NCBI GenBank assembly: GCA_013099195.1
Contig: CP039999.1
Coordinates: 496,001-560,000, forward strand
Reading direction: 5' to 3'
DNA length: 64,000 nt
From: Candidatus Saccharibacteria bacterium oral taxon 488
GTDB taxonomy: Bacteria; Patescibacteriota; Saccharimonadia; Saccharimonadales; Saccharimonadaceae
The notes under the pieces are model-generated. The model had not been told where the DNA came from and made no database searches. It saw nothing but the letters and a program-made list of their open reading frames with translations. A program made the translations under genes and the position numbers. How positions within the stretch are numbered: position 1 is the first letter of the stretch; every line of letters starts with the position of its first letter. Below are positions 15,730 through 23,711 of this stretch, in pieces.

Positions 15730-16725
15730 ATGGCCACGAAGAAGACTACTAAAAAGGCCGCGACTGCAAAATCCAGTTCAAAGAAAACGACTGCTGCAGC
15801 TGCTACATCGAAAACAACCGTAACGCGCGTCACCAGCAAGGCCGAGACGAAAAAACCAGAGGTCAAATCGACTGCTGTTAAACCCGTCAAGACTAGCTCA
15901 CCACGTAAAAAAATAGAAGCCAAGCTACCGCGCAATCTCGTCAACATTGTACTAGCCGAAGTTGCTGGCACGTTCATCTTGACACTAGTCGCCTTGTTCT
16001 CGGCATACATGATGACGCCGTTTTACGTTGGCCTCGCACTTGTCGTGCTGGTTCTCGGTATCGGTGCAATATCTGGTGCACACATTAACCCAGCTGTCAC
16101 GTTCGGTCTCTGGACAATGCGCAAGCTAAAGACCGTGCTCGTACCATTCTACTGGGCAGCACAATTCCTCGGCGCAATGGCCGCTGTTGTCTTGATGGGA
16201 GCAATTTCATCAGGTAGCTTCGTCATTAACTTTGACCAATTCACCACTTTCTCGTGGGCGATCTTTGCCGTTGAGCTCGTCGGTATGGCCATCTTTATGT
16301 TTGGCGTAAGCGCTGCTCTGTCACGCACTGATCTCAAGAATACCAGCAGGGCCGTAGTCATCGGTATGTCATTGACGCTTGGCCTCGTCGTTAGCGGTGC
16401 ATTGCTACCACTCGCCCAAAATGCTGCTGTCCAAAAGTACCAAGAAGAGCAAGCAAATGCGACTCGGCAAACTCAGCAGCTAAAGGATCAGCGTACTTAC
16501 CCGCGTGAGGTATATATCAGCGGTGCAACCCTGAACCCGGCAGTTGCCCTGGCAGTAACTGAAAAGACTAACTCGCAGCTACAAAATGCCTCAGCACCAG
16601 CACAAAAAACAGAGAAAATGTATACCCGCTTCAGCCTCGAGGTTATTGCCGCGACTCTCGTTGGCGCAGCACTCGGCGGTAACTTATTCTTACTAGTAAA
16701 TTATCGCAATAAAGACGAAGAATAA
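15730..16725 (+). CDS. MIP-family channel (aquaporin-like) with Lys-rich N-terminal extension
   Basis: Membrane channel for water or small solutes. The MIP core (about residues 80-325) has six spans and both NPA loops: GAHINPAVTFG and GATLNPAVALAV. Before it lies a 75-residue low-complexity region rich in Lys, Thr and Ala (KKTTKKAAT repeats, histone H1-like), which is not part of the family and should be cytoplasmic. An extra hydrophilic loop (KYQEEQANATRQTQQ) sits before the second NPA. AGGAGGG lies seven bases before the ATG; TATAAT with TG upstream at 15696-15701 is the -10. A terminator follows. Confidence 0.88.
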   Translation: MATKKTTKKAATAKSSSKKTTAAAATSKTTVTRVTSKAETKKPEVKSTAVKPVKTSSPRKKIEAKLPRNLVNIVLAEVAGTFILTLVALFSAYMMTPFYVGLALVVLVLGIGAISGAHINPAVTFGLWTMRKLKTVLVPFYWAAQFLGAMAAVVLMGAISSGSFVINFDQFTTFSWAIFAVELVGMAIFMFGVSAALSRTDLKNTSRAVVIGMSLTLGLVVSGALLPLAQNAAVQKYQEEQANATRQTQQLKDQRTYPREVYISGATLNPAVALAVTEKTNSQLQNASAPAQKTEKMYTRFSLEVIAATLVGAALGGNLFLLVNYRNKDEE

Positions 16726-16742
16726 GACGCTTCTATACTAAT

Positions 16743-16773
16743 AAATCCTCCGTTTTAAGCGGAGGATTTTTAT
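16743..16773. terminator. Bidirectional terminator between aquaporin gene and rmuC
   Basis: AAATCCTCCG (16743-16752) pairs perfectly with CGGAGGATTT (16760-16769), loop TTTTAAG, followed by TTTAT; A-rich on the 5' side for the other strand. Confidence 0.85.
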
Positions 16774-16785
16774 ATTAGACGGGAC

Positions 16786-17856
16786 TTAGTCTTCCTGCGT
16801 TGGCCGATCAATTAATTCTGGCTGCGTTTGATGATCACCACCAGCGATTCGCACCACGTCTTTATCAATCTTACCCAGCTCTTTGTACGAATTATTATAG
16901 TGCCCAACTGTAGTACTGAGACTCTTGCCCATCTTGGTCATCAGCTCATCAAACTTTTTGATATGCACGCCCAGCTGACCGACACGCACCTGAATATCCT
17001 TGGCCTGCTCTTCAATCTGTAGGCTCCGCAGCCCCTGCAGCACCGTCTGTAAATACGCCAAAAAGCTAGTCGGACTGACGATGATCACCCGCTTGTCACG
17101 AAAGGCATATTCGATCAAATCGCGGCTCGAACCGCCCGCACCAACATTATTGATGAGCAGGTCATAATACAGCGACTCACTGGGGATAAACATAAAGGCA
17201 AAGTCCATGGTGTTCTCACGCGGCCGAATGTACTTGCTGGTTTCATCAATGCGCCCCTTCAGGTCAGCCTTCACCTTATTCAGCCACAGCTCGCGCTCAG
17301 CTTTAGTCTCGGCGTTGATCATCCGGTTATAATTTTCCAGGCTAAATTTACTGTCCACCGGCAAAATCTGCCCCTTGTCCAGAAAAATCACCGCATCAAC
17401 AATCTCGCCATCCTTGAAACGGTATTGCATCTGGAACTGCTTGGCTGGCAGCACGTTATCTAGTACGCTTTCCAGGTAAAACTCGCCGAATACGCCGCGC
17501 TGCTTCGGGTTTTGCAAGACGTTCTGCAGAGTTTTTAGGTCAGTCGCCACGTCGACCACCCGTTTGTTCGTTTCGTCTAGCTTGGCCAGCCGCTGCGTCA
17601 CGTCGGCCACCAATTTGGCACTTTCCGACAGCTGCTTCTGGACCGAGGTTTGTACCTGAGTGTTGCTGCGCTCTAATTTATCGCTGACTGATTCATTGAG
17701 CTTGGCGATAGTTCGCCCCAGCTCCACCACGTCAGTTTTGATGAGCTCGACCGATGGCTGCTGTTTTAGCTCGCTTAGTTTCGACTGCAGCATAAATAAC
17801 GTCAGACCCAAGCCCATAACAATAATAACCAAGAGAATAATGATAATAATTTCCAT
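16786..17856 (-). CDS. rmuC: RmuC-family DNA recombination limiting protein
   Basis: 356 residues. One N-terminal transmembrane segment (about 2-23), then a long coiled coil (25-115) and the RmuC nuclease-like domain (GVFGEFYLESVLDNVLP, FLDKGQILPVDSKF, FIPSESLYYDLL, VSPTSFLAYL). RmuC proteins limit recombination between repeats and have a predicted restriction-endonuclease fold. TACACT (17863-17868) ends six bases before the ATG, consistent with a leaderless message. It ends close to the shared terminator with the aquaporin gene. Confidence 0.9.
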   Translation of the reverse strand: MEIIIIILLVIIVMGLGLTLFMLQSKLSELKQQPSVELIKTDVVELGRTIAKLNESVSDKLERSNTQVQTSVQKQLSESAKLVADVTQRLAKLDETNKRVVDVATDLKTLQNVLQNPKQRGVFGEFYLESVLDNVLPAKQFQMQYRFKDGEIVDAVIFLDKGQILPVDSKFSLENYNRMINAETKAERELWLNKVKADLKGRIDETSKYIRPRENTMDFAFMFIPSESLYYDLLINNVGAGGSSRDLIEYAFRDKRVIIVSPTSFLAYLQTVLQGLRSLQIEEQAKDIQVRVGQLGVHIKKFDELMTKMGKSLSTTVGHYNNSYKELGKIDKDVVRIAGGDHQTQPELIDRPTQED

Positions 17857-17874
17857 ACTCTTAGTGTACAGGGA

Positions 17875-18408
17875 TTACAGAGACAAGACAACTCGTGCCA
17901 GCAGGACGAATATAGCCAAAAAGATAATCGCCGCCACGTTGCCACGGATCCGGTTCAGCCACATCGCGGTTGCGTATACGAAGCCAAATGCTATGGTCGT
18001 CACTATTAGCGACAACCACCATGCATCGGTAGCCGAGACGCCAACGCCCCACAATGCGCCAACCGCAGCGAGCACTACGAGCAGCGGTCGCCGGACTCGA
18101 TTGAGCGCGATAATCGGCACAATGATAATGCTCACTAATACCAGTGCGATGTAGGCGCCAATCTGCCCACTACTCGCACACATTGATGGATCAGCCGCTG
18201 GCCCACAAATAATCTGCTTTATAATAAAGCGGTCAAGCGCCAAAGCAATTAGCCACGTCACGACACCGCCAACCATACCACTAATGACAACTCGCCAGAA
18301 TACCGCTGGCGTCACAGGAAACATATAGTCTGATTCTTCCTCGTGAAAAACTTTCTCAAACCACTTCACAATAGGTACAACTATAGCAGTAATTTGATAA
18401 AACCGCAA
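17875..18408 (-). CDS. Polytopic membrane protein of unknown function
   Basis: 177 residues with about five membrane spans and a short charged N-terminal segment (KWFEKVFHEEESDY). Not recognised. It starts two bases after the stop of the PAP2-phosphatase gene and is therefore co-transcribed with it, which suggests a role in lipid or wall metabolism, but that is only guilt by association. Confidence 0.6.
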   Translation of the reverse strand: MRFYQITAIVVPIVKWFEKVFHEEESDYMFPVTPAVFWRVVISGMVGGVVTWLIALALDRFIIKQIICGPAADPSMCASSGQIGAYIALVLVSIIIVPIIALNRVRRPLLVVLAAVGALWGVGVSATDAWWLSLIVTTIAFGFVYATAMWLNRIRGNVAAIIFLAIFVLLARVVLSL

Positions 18409-18410
18409 CC

Positions 18411-18893
18411 CTATTTTGCAGTGCGCGACGCCTGCCGTAATGGCATGTACCAGAATATGCCCACCCAGGCAATAATGAGCCCACCGGCCACATCAAGCGG
18501 CGTATGCACTAATGCCACCACACGACCTATGCCAACCAATAAAGTCATTACCAAACAGGCCACGGCCCCCCCTCGACACTTCGCGCCGAACCACACCGCC
18601 AACGTGATGGCCATAGTGAACAGGGCGTGATCGGACGGGAAGCCCGGATTATCCAAAAACGAGGCGCCGGCGCTCACACCCGCTAGTTCAAACGGACGGA
18701 GACCTGATGGCTGATATAGCAACCCGATAATTTTTGCTGCGACGAACGCCGTCAGCCCCGCCATTAACACTCGTGTATACACTTGATGGCGCCGATCTCG
18801 CGGTACGTGTCGGATGAGCGTATACATCCCGATCAACACCACCGGGATCACCAGCCCGTCGGCAATAATTTTCACCATCCATGAGATATCCAT
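18411..18893 (-). CDS. PAP2-type phosphatase, possibly undecaprenyl-diphosphatase
   Basis: 160 residues with about five membrane spans. PAP2 motifs are visible: GFPSDHALF (the SGH-like motif with His) and GRVVALVHTPLDVAGG (R...H...D). The likely role is dephosphorylation of undecaprenyl diphosphate for recycling of the wall carrier, as in BcrC, but other lipid phosphates are possible. I chose ATG 18893 because TATAAT (18901-18906) ends seven bases before it and the in-frame ATG at 18902 overlaps that hexamer; TTGACG lies 16 bases further upstream. Confidence 0.82.
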   Translation of the reverse strand: MDISWMVKIIADGLVIPVVLIGMYTLIRHVPRDRRHQVYTRVLMAGLTAFVAAKIIGLLYQPSGLRPFELAGVSAGASFLDNPGFPSDHALFTMAITLAVWFGAKCRGGAVACLVMTLLVGIGRVVALVHTPLDVAGGLIIAWVGIFWYMPLRQASRTAK

Positions 18894-18951
18894 AAGCCCC
18901 ATTATACCCTGCTGGGCGTCGGCGTCAAACCCTGGAAATCAGCTTGCTCGC

Positions 18952-18980
18952 TTGCACCACTTCATCATCCGTAGTATAAT
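18952..18980 (+). promoter_or_regulatory. tRNA-Gln promoter
   Basis: TTGCAC (18952-18957), a 17-base spacer and TATAAT (18975-18980), 11 bases before the first base of the tRNA. Confidence 0.75.
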
Positions 18981-18991
18981 TAAATACGCAT

Positions 18992-19066
18992 TGGGGATTC
19001 GCCAAGTGGTAAGGCACCGGGTTCTGGTCCCGGCATTCGGGGGTTCGAATCCCTCATCCCCAGCCA
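18992..19066 (+). tRNA. tRNA-Gln (anticodon CTG)
   Basis: Acceptor arm TGGGGAT/ATCCCCA, D-arm, anticodon arm CCGGG-TTCTGGT-CCCGG with anticodon CTG, T-arm GGGGG-TTCGAAT-CCCTC, discriminator G and an encoded CCA. The U1-A72 pair and G73 fit glutamine. A promoter lies directly upstream and a terminator follows nine bases later, so it is a single-gene unit. Confidence 0.93.
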
Positions 19067-19074
19067 AGAAAAAG

Positions 19075-19099
19075 GATTGACACTTCGTCAATCTTTTTT
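19075..19099 (+). terminator. Terminator after tRNA-Gln
   Basis: GATTGAC (19075-19081) and GTCAATC (19087-19093) with loop ACTTC, followed by TTTTTT. It overlaps the 3' end of the convergent gene at 19088. Confidence 0.85.
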
Positions 19100-19588
19100 C
19101 TTGCGCTTTGGTTTGACATGATCTTTGCGGGCAGTCGACCTCTCTCGAGATTTTACCGTGGTTGTCGCACCCTGACCAAAACCACTTGCCCATATCGCCA
19201 AAATCCACACGCCAGCCAGGAGCAGGAGCGACCAGCTGCCACCCGGTAGATCAAATGTCGCCCCAAATATCATTGATACTCCGTGATAAAATGCCATACC
19301 CTCCAGCAATGTCAATAGCAGTAGCGCCACGACGCCCATCACGGCACTGACCTTTCTCAATCTAGCTGATATATCCATGGCAAGTAAGAACGGCAGCGCC
19401 CCAACCTCTGTAACAACGAGAATAATGGCGCACACGACCGCCATCACGCCCGGCATTCCAGCTAGCATTGCTGGGAACTTGTCAAACGAAAATAGCTGGC
19501 TCAAGACGATAACGAGAATGTATCCGGCAACGATTAACCGTATAATTTGCACAACTGACATTGGTCGTTTGGTCGATGTCTTCTTCAT
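19088..19588 (-). CDS. Membrane protein of unknown function
   Basis: 166 residues, four predicted spans (about 13-29, 36-58, 72-92, 113-132) and a very basic C-terminal tail (KPKRKKKD). Not recognised. TATACT (19595-19600) ends six bases before the ATG, consistent with a leaderless message. Its last codons overlap the terminator of tRNA-Gln. Confidence 0.65.
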   Translation of the reverse strand: MKKTSTKRPMSVVQIIRLIVAGYILVIVLSQLFSFDKFPAMLAGMPGVMAVVCAIILVVTEVGALPFLLAMDISARLRKVSAVMGVVALLLLTLLEGMAFYHGVSMIFGATFDLPGGSWSLLLLAGVWILAIWASGFGQGATTTVKSRERSTARKDHVKPKRKKKD

Positions 19589-19743
19589 AGGTACAGTATA
19601 CCGCCCTACCCCAAAAAGCTCAAGCTTGTTGTATTATTTACCAAAGCGCTTGCTTTTTTGATAAAAAACACGTACAGTAGCAACAAGCGAACGATACAAA
19701 AACAAACACTACTGACGTTTCTTTCGCTCTACGACATCCACCA

Positions 19744-19788
19744 CAACAAAATACCGTTACGGAGATGTAGCGGTATTTTCCGTTGTTG
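19744..19788. repeat. Inverted repeat upstream of the ParB-like gene
   Basis: AAAATACCG (19748-19756) pairs perfectly with CGGTATTTT (19771-19779), and CAACA/TGTTG extends the stem after a bulge. A separate GCTTGTTG/CAACAAGC pair spans about 19624-19690. The spacer between the convergent and divergent neighbours (19589-19835) holds no gene that I can see. Confidence 0.6.
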
Positions 19789-19800
19789 GATAAATCACAA

Positions 19801-19829
19801 CGCTATATATAGCGTATACGTGCTATAGT
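19801..19829 (+). promoter_or_regulatory. Palindromic operator-like site and -10 of the ParB-like gene
   Basis: CGCTATATATAGCG (19801-19814) is a perfect 14-base palindrome placed where the -35 should be, overlapping a second palindrome CGTATACG. TATAGT (19824-19829) ends six bases before the ATG at 19836. Autoregulation by the encoded DNA-binding protein is plausible. Confidence 0.55.
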
Positions 19830-19835
19830 AACAAT

Positions 19836-20963
19836 ATGAAAGAATATCGTGAGTCGAGAGGGTTTGTTGAGTTTGGTCCAAAAAATACCGCACCCGTACC
19901 ATTATCTGCCATTAACGAAATTGAGCAGATTCGTAAAACCTATGATCCAGGGGCAATCACTGAACTCGCGACTTCAATCGTTCACGAGGAAGATGGTAAT
20001 ACTTGGTTCGATATGTACAATCCTCTCCTAGCCGCCTGCCTCACGCCAGAAGAGGCGGAGCAATACCTCAAGGAACACGCTGCATTTCATGAAGGATCTC
20101 AATCAATTGATAGTCTCACGCCGGACCATGACGGTAACTACATCATCCTAATCTCTGGGCATCGTCGTAAACGCGCTATCGAGCAGTTACTGAGCCAACA
20201 TGATATTGCGCCGGAGTGCACCCTAGTAAATGTCAATCTTCGCCGTGGCATTACCTTTGAGGAAGCGCTCGTTGCTCAAGTGCGCGAGAATACGCACGAG
20301 AAAGTGTCACCCATTGAAACCGCCAAATATATTGAGCAACTATATATCTACCTCCGAGACAAAGAAGGGGCACAGCCGACCTACAGGCGACTGTCTATGA
20401 TGACCGGGATTAGTGAAGGCATTATTAGTACTGCGCTACGATTTCAGCGCCTACCGGAAAGCATCCGACTACTTGCCACCACTCATGGCGATATCCTCCC
20501 CTACTCAACCCTTGTAAGGCTCGAGCCACTAATGCGCAAACGAGGCGAGCTGTATGATAAGCTACTCTCGCTCGGGCAAACCATGGACGGAGAAGATCGT
20601 AAGACCTATGTCGAGAATCACCTGCATATTGCGGCAAACAAGATTGTTAAATTACGCCTCGGCGCCGAGAAACGCATTCACTTCATTCAACAACAAATTA
20701 GTGATATAGAACTACAAATTATCAATGCTCAGCCTTGCTTTGATCTCATAGCACCTACTAGTTCAGGAGAACAGCGACATGTTTCAAATACCCGTCTCGG
20801 TGGTGCTGCCATATCAGCCCTGCACCACGCTTATGGAGGCAACCCAGGGAATATGCCACCCGAACAGCTAGCTGAACTCAAGGAACTCGTCGCAAAAGCT
20901 GAGGCATTGGCTACCCCTATAGCTAGCGCCTGTCAACAGGAGTCGCTACTACTATCTGCCTAA
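19836..20963 (+). CDS. ParB/Srx-domain DNA-binding protein
   Basis: 375 residues. The N-terminal ParB/Srx domain contains ISGHRRKRAIEQLL (the GxRR motif that binds CTP in ParB) and a second conserved RENTHEKVSPIETA box; a helix-turn-helix follows (YRRLSMMTGISEGIISTALRF, about residues 188-208) and the C-terminal third is helical. This layout matches chromosome or plasmid partition proteins and nucleoid-occlusion factors. No parA lies next to it, so it may be an orphan regulator. The mRNA is probably leaderless. Its TAA overlaps the convergent trmD stop by three bases. Confidence 0.8.
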   Translation: MKEYRESRGFVEFGPKNTAPVPLSAINEIEQIRKTYDPGAITELATSIVHEEDGNTWFDMYNPLLAACLTPEEAEQYLKEHAAFHEGSQSIDSLTPDHDGNYIILISGHRRKRAIEQLLSQHDIAPECTLVNVNLRRGITFEEALVAQVRENTHEKVSPIETAKYIEQLYIYLRDKEGAQPTYRRLSMMTGISEGIISTALRFQRLPESIRLLATTHGDILPYSTLVRLEPLMRKRGELYDKLLSLGQTMDGEDRKTYVENHLHIAANKIVKLRLGAEKRIHFIQQQISDIELQIINAQPCFDLIAPTSSGEQRHVSNTRLGGAAISALHHAYGGNPGNMPPEQLAELKELVAKAEALATPIASACQQESLLLSA

Positions 20964-21619
20964 TCAACAGCCGCCTTTTGTGACTGCTGTTCGCGCCACT
21001 CGGCGATCTTGCCGTGGTGCCCGCTCAGTAGTACTTCCGGTACTCGTAGGCCATTAAATATCTCTGGCCGAGTGTACTGCGGATACTCGAGCGTCTCGCC
21101 GTCCGAGAAGCTCTCGATCTCCGCTGACGTTTCACCGCCCAGTACACCTGGCAGCAGCCGTACGATTGAATCAATAATGGTCATCGCCGGCAGCTCGCCA
21201 CCAGTCAGCACAAAATCACCGATACTCCACTGCTCATCAACCAATTTCATAATGCGCTCGTCAACGCCCTCATATCGCCCGCAGATGATAATGAGCCCCC
21301 GGCCATCATCCGCCGCCGTGCGCGCCATCGCCTGCCGCCAGCGCCGACCACGCGGGCTCATTAGGACAACCTTTGCGCTCTCGTCACGCGACCTCGCAAA
21401 TTCCACCGCCCGCCACAGTGGCTCGATCATTAGTAGCATCCCATCGCCGCCGCCATATGGCGTATCATCGACTTGCCGACGTGGCCCTAGACCAAATTCA
21501 CGCAGATTCACCGTCTCAAGCGAAACGATACCGTCTTTTTGCGCCTTCCACATCATTGAATTTTCAAACACCCCAGAGAACATTTCGGGGAACAGGGTAA
21601 TGACTTGAAATTTTCGCAT
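20960..21619 (-). CDS. trmD: tRNA (guanine-37-N1) methyltransferase
   Basis: Methylates G37 next to the anticodon to prevent frameshifting. The trefoil-knot core is recognisable: FQVITLFPEMF at the start, VDDTPYGGGDGMLLMIEP, LIIICGRYEGVDERI and SIGDFVLTGGELPAM. I chose the ATG at 21619 since TATAAT (21627-21632) ends seven bases before it; an in-frame ATG at 21628 overlaps that hexamer. It lies downstream of the KH-protein gene, separated by a terminator; the usual rpsP partner is 10 kb away. Confidence 0.96.
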   Translation of the reverse strand: MRKFQVITLFPEMFSGVFENSMMWKAQKDGIVSLETVNLREFGLGPRRQVDDTPYGGGDGMLLMIEPLWRAVEFARSRDESAKVVLMSPRGRRWRQAMARTAADDGRGLIIICGRYEGVDERIMKLVDEQWSIGDFVLTGGELPAMTIIDSIVRLLPGVLGGETSAEIESFSDGETLEYPQYTRPEIFNGLRVPEVLLSGHHGKIAEWREQQSQKAAVD

Positions 21620-21655
21620 ATCCCTCATTATACCGCGCCCACATAAAAACCACCA

Positions 21656-21685
21656 AAAAACCGCCCTTTAGCTAGGCGGTTTTTT
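21656..21685. terminator. Terminator between KH-protein gene and trmD
   Basis: AAAAACCGCC (21656-21665) pairs with GGCGGTTTTT (21675-21684) around the loop CTTTAGCTA; A and T runs on both sides make it bidirectional. It should end the KH-protein transcript before the trmD promoter. The 80 bases between it and the KH gene hold nothing else that I can see. Confidence 0.8.
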
Positions 21686-21767
21686 AGCACAAATAAGGCT
21701 CTCAATGGTTACCCATTGCTCGCATAGAGCTGTTCTCGCATATTGTCTGTGCTTGAACTAGTTATGA

Positions 21768-22160
21768 TTATATATCAAGGTCGTCTAGTTCTGCAAGCTC
21801 TTTTCGAGCATTTTCTGCATAAGAAGAGCCATTTTCCACAGTTTCATCTGTTGAGTTGTCCACAGAGTCACTATCTGAAGCGGTAGTCGCAGCTTGCTTA
21901 GCACCTGTAAAGCCGTCATTGTTGACAATCTTTAGGTTGTAGCGCGCATCGTTTTTTGTCCCCAATGCCCTGAGCAGCGTCCGCAGACTTTGCGCTGTAC
22001 CGCCACGCTTGCCAATGACCCGACCGAGATCCTCGGGGTTAACCGTCAGCGTGAGCAATACTCCCTTTTCGTCAATCAAACGCTCGACGACGACATCCTC
22101 TGGATGCCCAACCAGCGCCTTTACTACGTATTCTACAAATTGCTGATCTATCGTTGACAT
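21768..22160 (-). CDS. KH-domain RNA-binding protein (KhpA type)
   Basis: 130 residues. Residues 1-75 are a single KH domain with the RVIGKRGGTAQSLRTLL loop (GxxG motif) typical of KhpA/YlqC; residues 76-130 are an acidic Ser/Asp/Glu-rich tail. KhpA binds RNA, often with KhpB, and affects cell division and small-RNA biology. AAGGAGGGG lies before the ATG. It is normally found between rpsP and trmD; here trmD follows after a terminator but rpsP is elsewhere. Confidence 0.88.
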   Translation of the reverse strand: MSTIDQQFVEYVVKALVGHPEDVVVERLIDEKGVLLTLTVNPEDLGRVIGKRGGTAQSLRTLLRALGTKNDARYNLKIVNNDGFTGAKQAATTASDSDSVDNSTDETVENGSSYAENARKELAELDDLDI

Positions 22161-22221
22161 ACTGCCCCTCCTTGGAATTAACTGTACTCCTAGTATAGCA
22201 TAGGCGATTTGCCGAGGGCAA

Positions 22222-23310
22222 CTATGGCAATTGGCACTTTTTGGCGCAGTGGGCGGTAATGTTCGCTTTGTGCTCAGCCTCAGTCTTGGCGAAATAAGTT
22301 ACGTTATCGTCGCCGCTCAAGAAATAAAGGTAATCCTCCTGGGCTGGATCGGCCACAGCATTCAGTGCCGCGAGACCAGGAGCGGCAATTGGCCCAGGTG
22401 GCAGCCCCTTATGAATACGCGTATTGTACGGTGAATTAAGCGTGTGCGAGCGAGCGACGCCAGCCTTGTCGGCGGCATAATGGTACGTCACATCTGACCC
22501 GAGCGGTATATCCTTTTTCAGGCGATTATAAAATACGCTAGCGATCCGCCGCATGTCCTCGCAGGTCGCTTTACCCGGGCAGCCAATTGACTCGCGCTGA
22601 ACAATCGAAGCCAGCGTCAACCCTTGATACAGCGACAGCCCTCGAGCTGCAAATTTCTTTTCGAGATTATTCTCGGTTACCACCCGATCTAGCTCACTGA
22701 TGGCCCGCTGCAAAGCTTGCTGGGCGGTGGCGTCTGATGGCAAGAAGTACGTATCTCCATAGATATAACCCTCGAGATCGGCGGTCGCTGGCTTACTTTT
22801 TAGCACCGCACCGGTATAAGTAGCAGCAAGGGCGTCTGTAATCTGCTCATCACTGTAGCCAGCGCGCTTGAGAGCACTAGCGACGTCAGTTTTTTGAGCG
22901 GCGGGTGTTGAAGTTTTATCACGCAATGTTGCCCCCGGATAAAACAGCACCGAACGCCGATCGGGCTTACCGCTGAGTAGATGATCAAGCACTGATGCTA
23001 CATCCTGATCTTGTGTAAAGCTATACACGCCTTTATTGAACGTACCGGTGACATTATTTAACTTGAGGTAAATCGTCATCGCAAAGGCACTGCGAATGAT
23101 TTTTTTATCTTCAAGTTTCTTGGCGATGACCTGTGCTGTGTCACCGCTAGCAATCTCGACACTAATTTTTTGCCGCGCTGCTGCATCGACCGGACGAAGC
23201 ATTTGCTTGTACCAAATGACACTGCCAAGCAGCACCACGCCCGCTACCGCAACAATTGCTGATACGATAATGAGCCATAACCGCCGTTTTTTGATCTTCA
23301 TTTTCTTCAT
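22222..23310 (-). CDS. mltG: MltG-like endolytic murein transglycosylase
   Basis: 362 residues. Short basic cytoplasmic N-terminus, one membrane span (about 12-32) and a YceG/MltG domain with LEGYIYGDTYFLP, the catalytic-Glu motif ASIVQRES, SVFYNRLKKDIPLGSDVTYHY and NTRIHKGLPPGPIAAPGLAALNA. It cleaves nascent glycan strands and helps to terminate them. The ATG overlaps the ruvX stop, the common mltG-ruvX arrangement. It lies downstream of an FtsA/PilM-like gene, linking it to envelope growth. The end contains cysteines (HCAKKCQLP) not typical of the family. Confidence 0.93.
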   Translation of the reverse strand: MKKMKIKKRRLWLIIVSAIVAVAGVVLLGSVIWYKQMLRPVDAAARQKISVEIASGDTAQVIAKKLEDKKIIRSAFAMTIYLKLNNVTGTFNKGVYSFTQDQDVASVLDHLLSGKPDRRSVLFYPGATLRDKTSTPAAQKTDVASALKRAGYSDEQITDALAATYTGAVLKSKPATADLEGYIYGDTYFLPSDATAQQALQRAISELDRVVTENNLEKKFAARGLSLYQGLTLASIVQRESIGCPGKATCEDMRRIASVFYNRLKKDIPLGSDVTYHYAADKAGVARSHTLNSPYNTRIHKGLPPGPIAAPGLAALNAVADPAQEDYLYFLSGDDNVTYFAKTEAEHKANITAHCAKKCQLP

Positions 23311-23711
23311 CCATGCACCTCCAAATAATCTTGTAGTATGATACTCGCCGCCTCGGCATCGATATCGCCTTTATCTTTGATCTTGCCAGCTAGGCGCTGT
23401 TCGGCTTGAACACTAGTTAGTGATTCATCCTGATAAGCAATCTCGGCATCAATGTCCAGCTGACCCAGGCGTCTGACAAAATCGACCACGAACTCTGTTT
23501 GCTGCGTTGGCTCACCGGACTGATTACGCGGATAGCCAACTACCACCAGCGAGATATCGTGCCGCAGCATAATCTCTGCCAGCTCCTCCATGACCCGCTC
23601 GTCATTAGCCACCCAACCAAACGGCACCGCGATCCGCACCTGTGAATCGGCCATAGCTAAACCGATCCGTTTCTCGCCCACATCTAGCGCTAGGAAGTTT
23701 TTAGCTTTCAT
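23307..23711 (-). CDS. ruvX: Holliday junction resolvase-like protein RuvX/YqgF
   Basis: 134 residues, RNase H-like fold. LALDVGEKRIGLAMAD contains the first catalytic Asp, VVVGYPRN and YQDESLTSVQAEQRL match the family, and DAEAASIILQDYL provides the last acidic residue. It acts in pre-16S rRNA end processing and possibly in recombination. The start overlaps the preceding gene by 11 bases and the stop overlaps the mltG start. Confidence 0.94.
   Translation of the reverse strand: MKAKNFLALDVGEKRIGLAMADSQVRIAVPFGWVANDERVMEELAEIMLRHDISLVVVGYPRNQSGEPTQQTEFVVDFVRRLGQLDIDAEIAYQDESLTSVQAEQRLAGKIKDKGDIDAEAASIILQDYLEVHG

Noticed and set aside
18939-19208. 89-residue minus-strand ORF with GFEPPNAGTRTRC
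   Set aside because: Antisense translation of tRNA-Gln, also a typical tRNA shadow.
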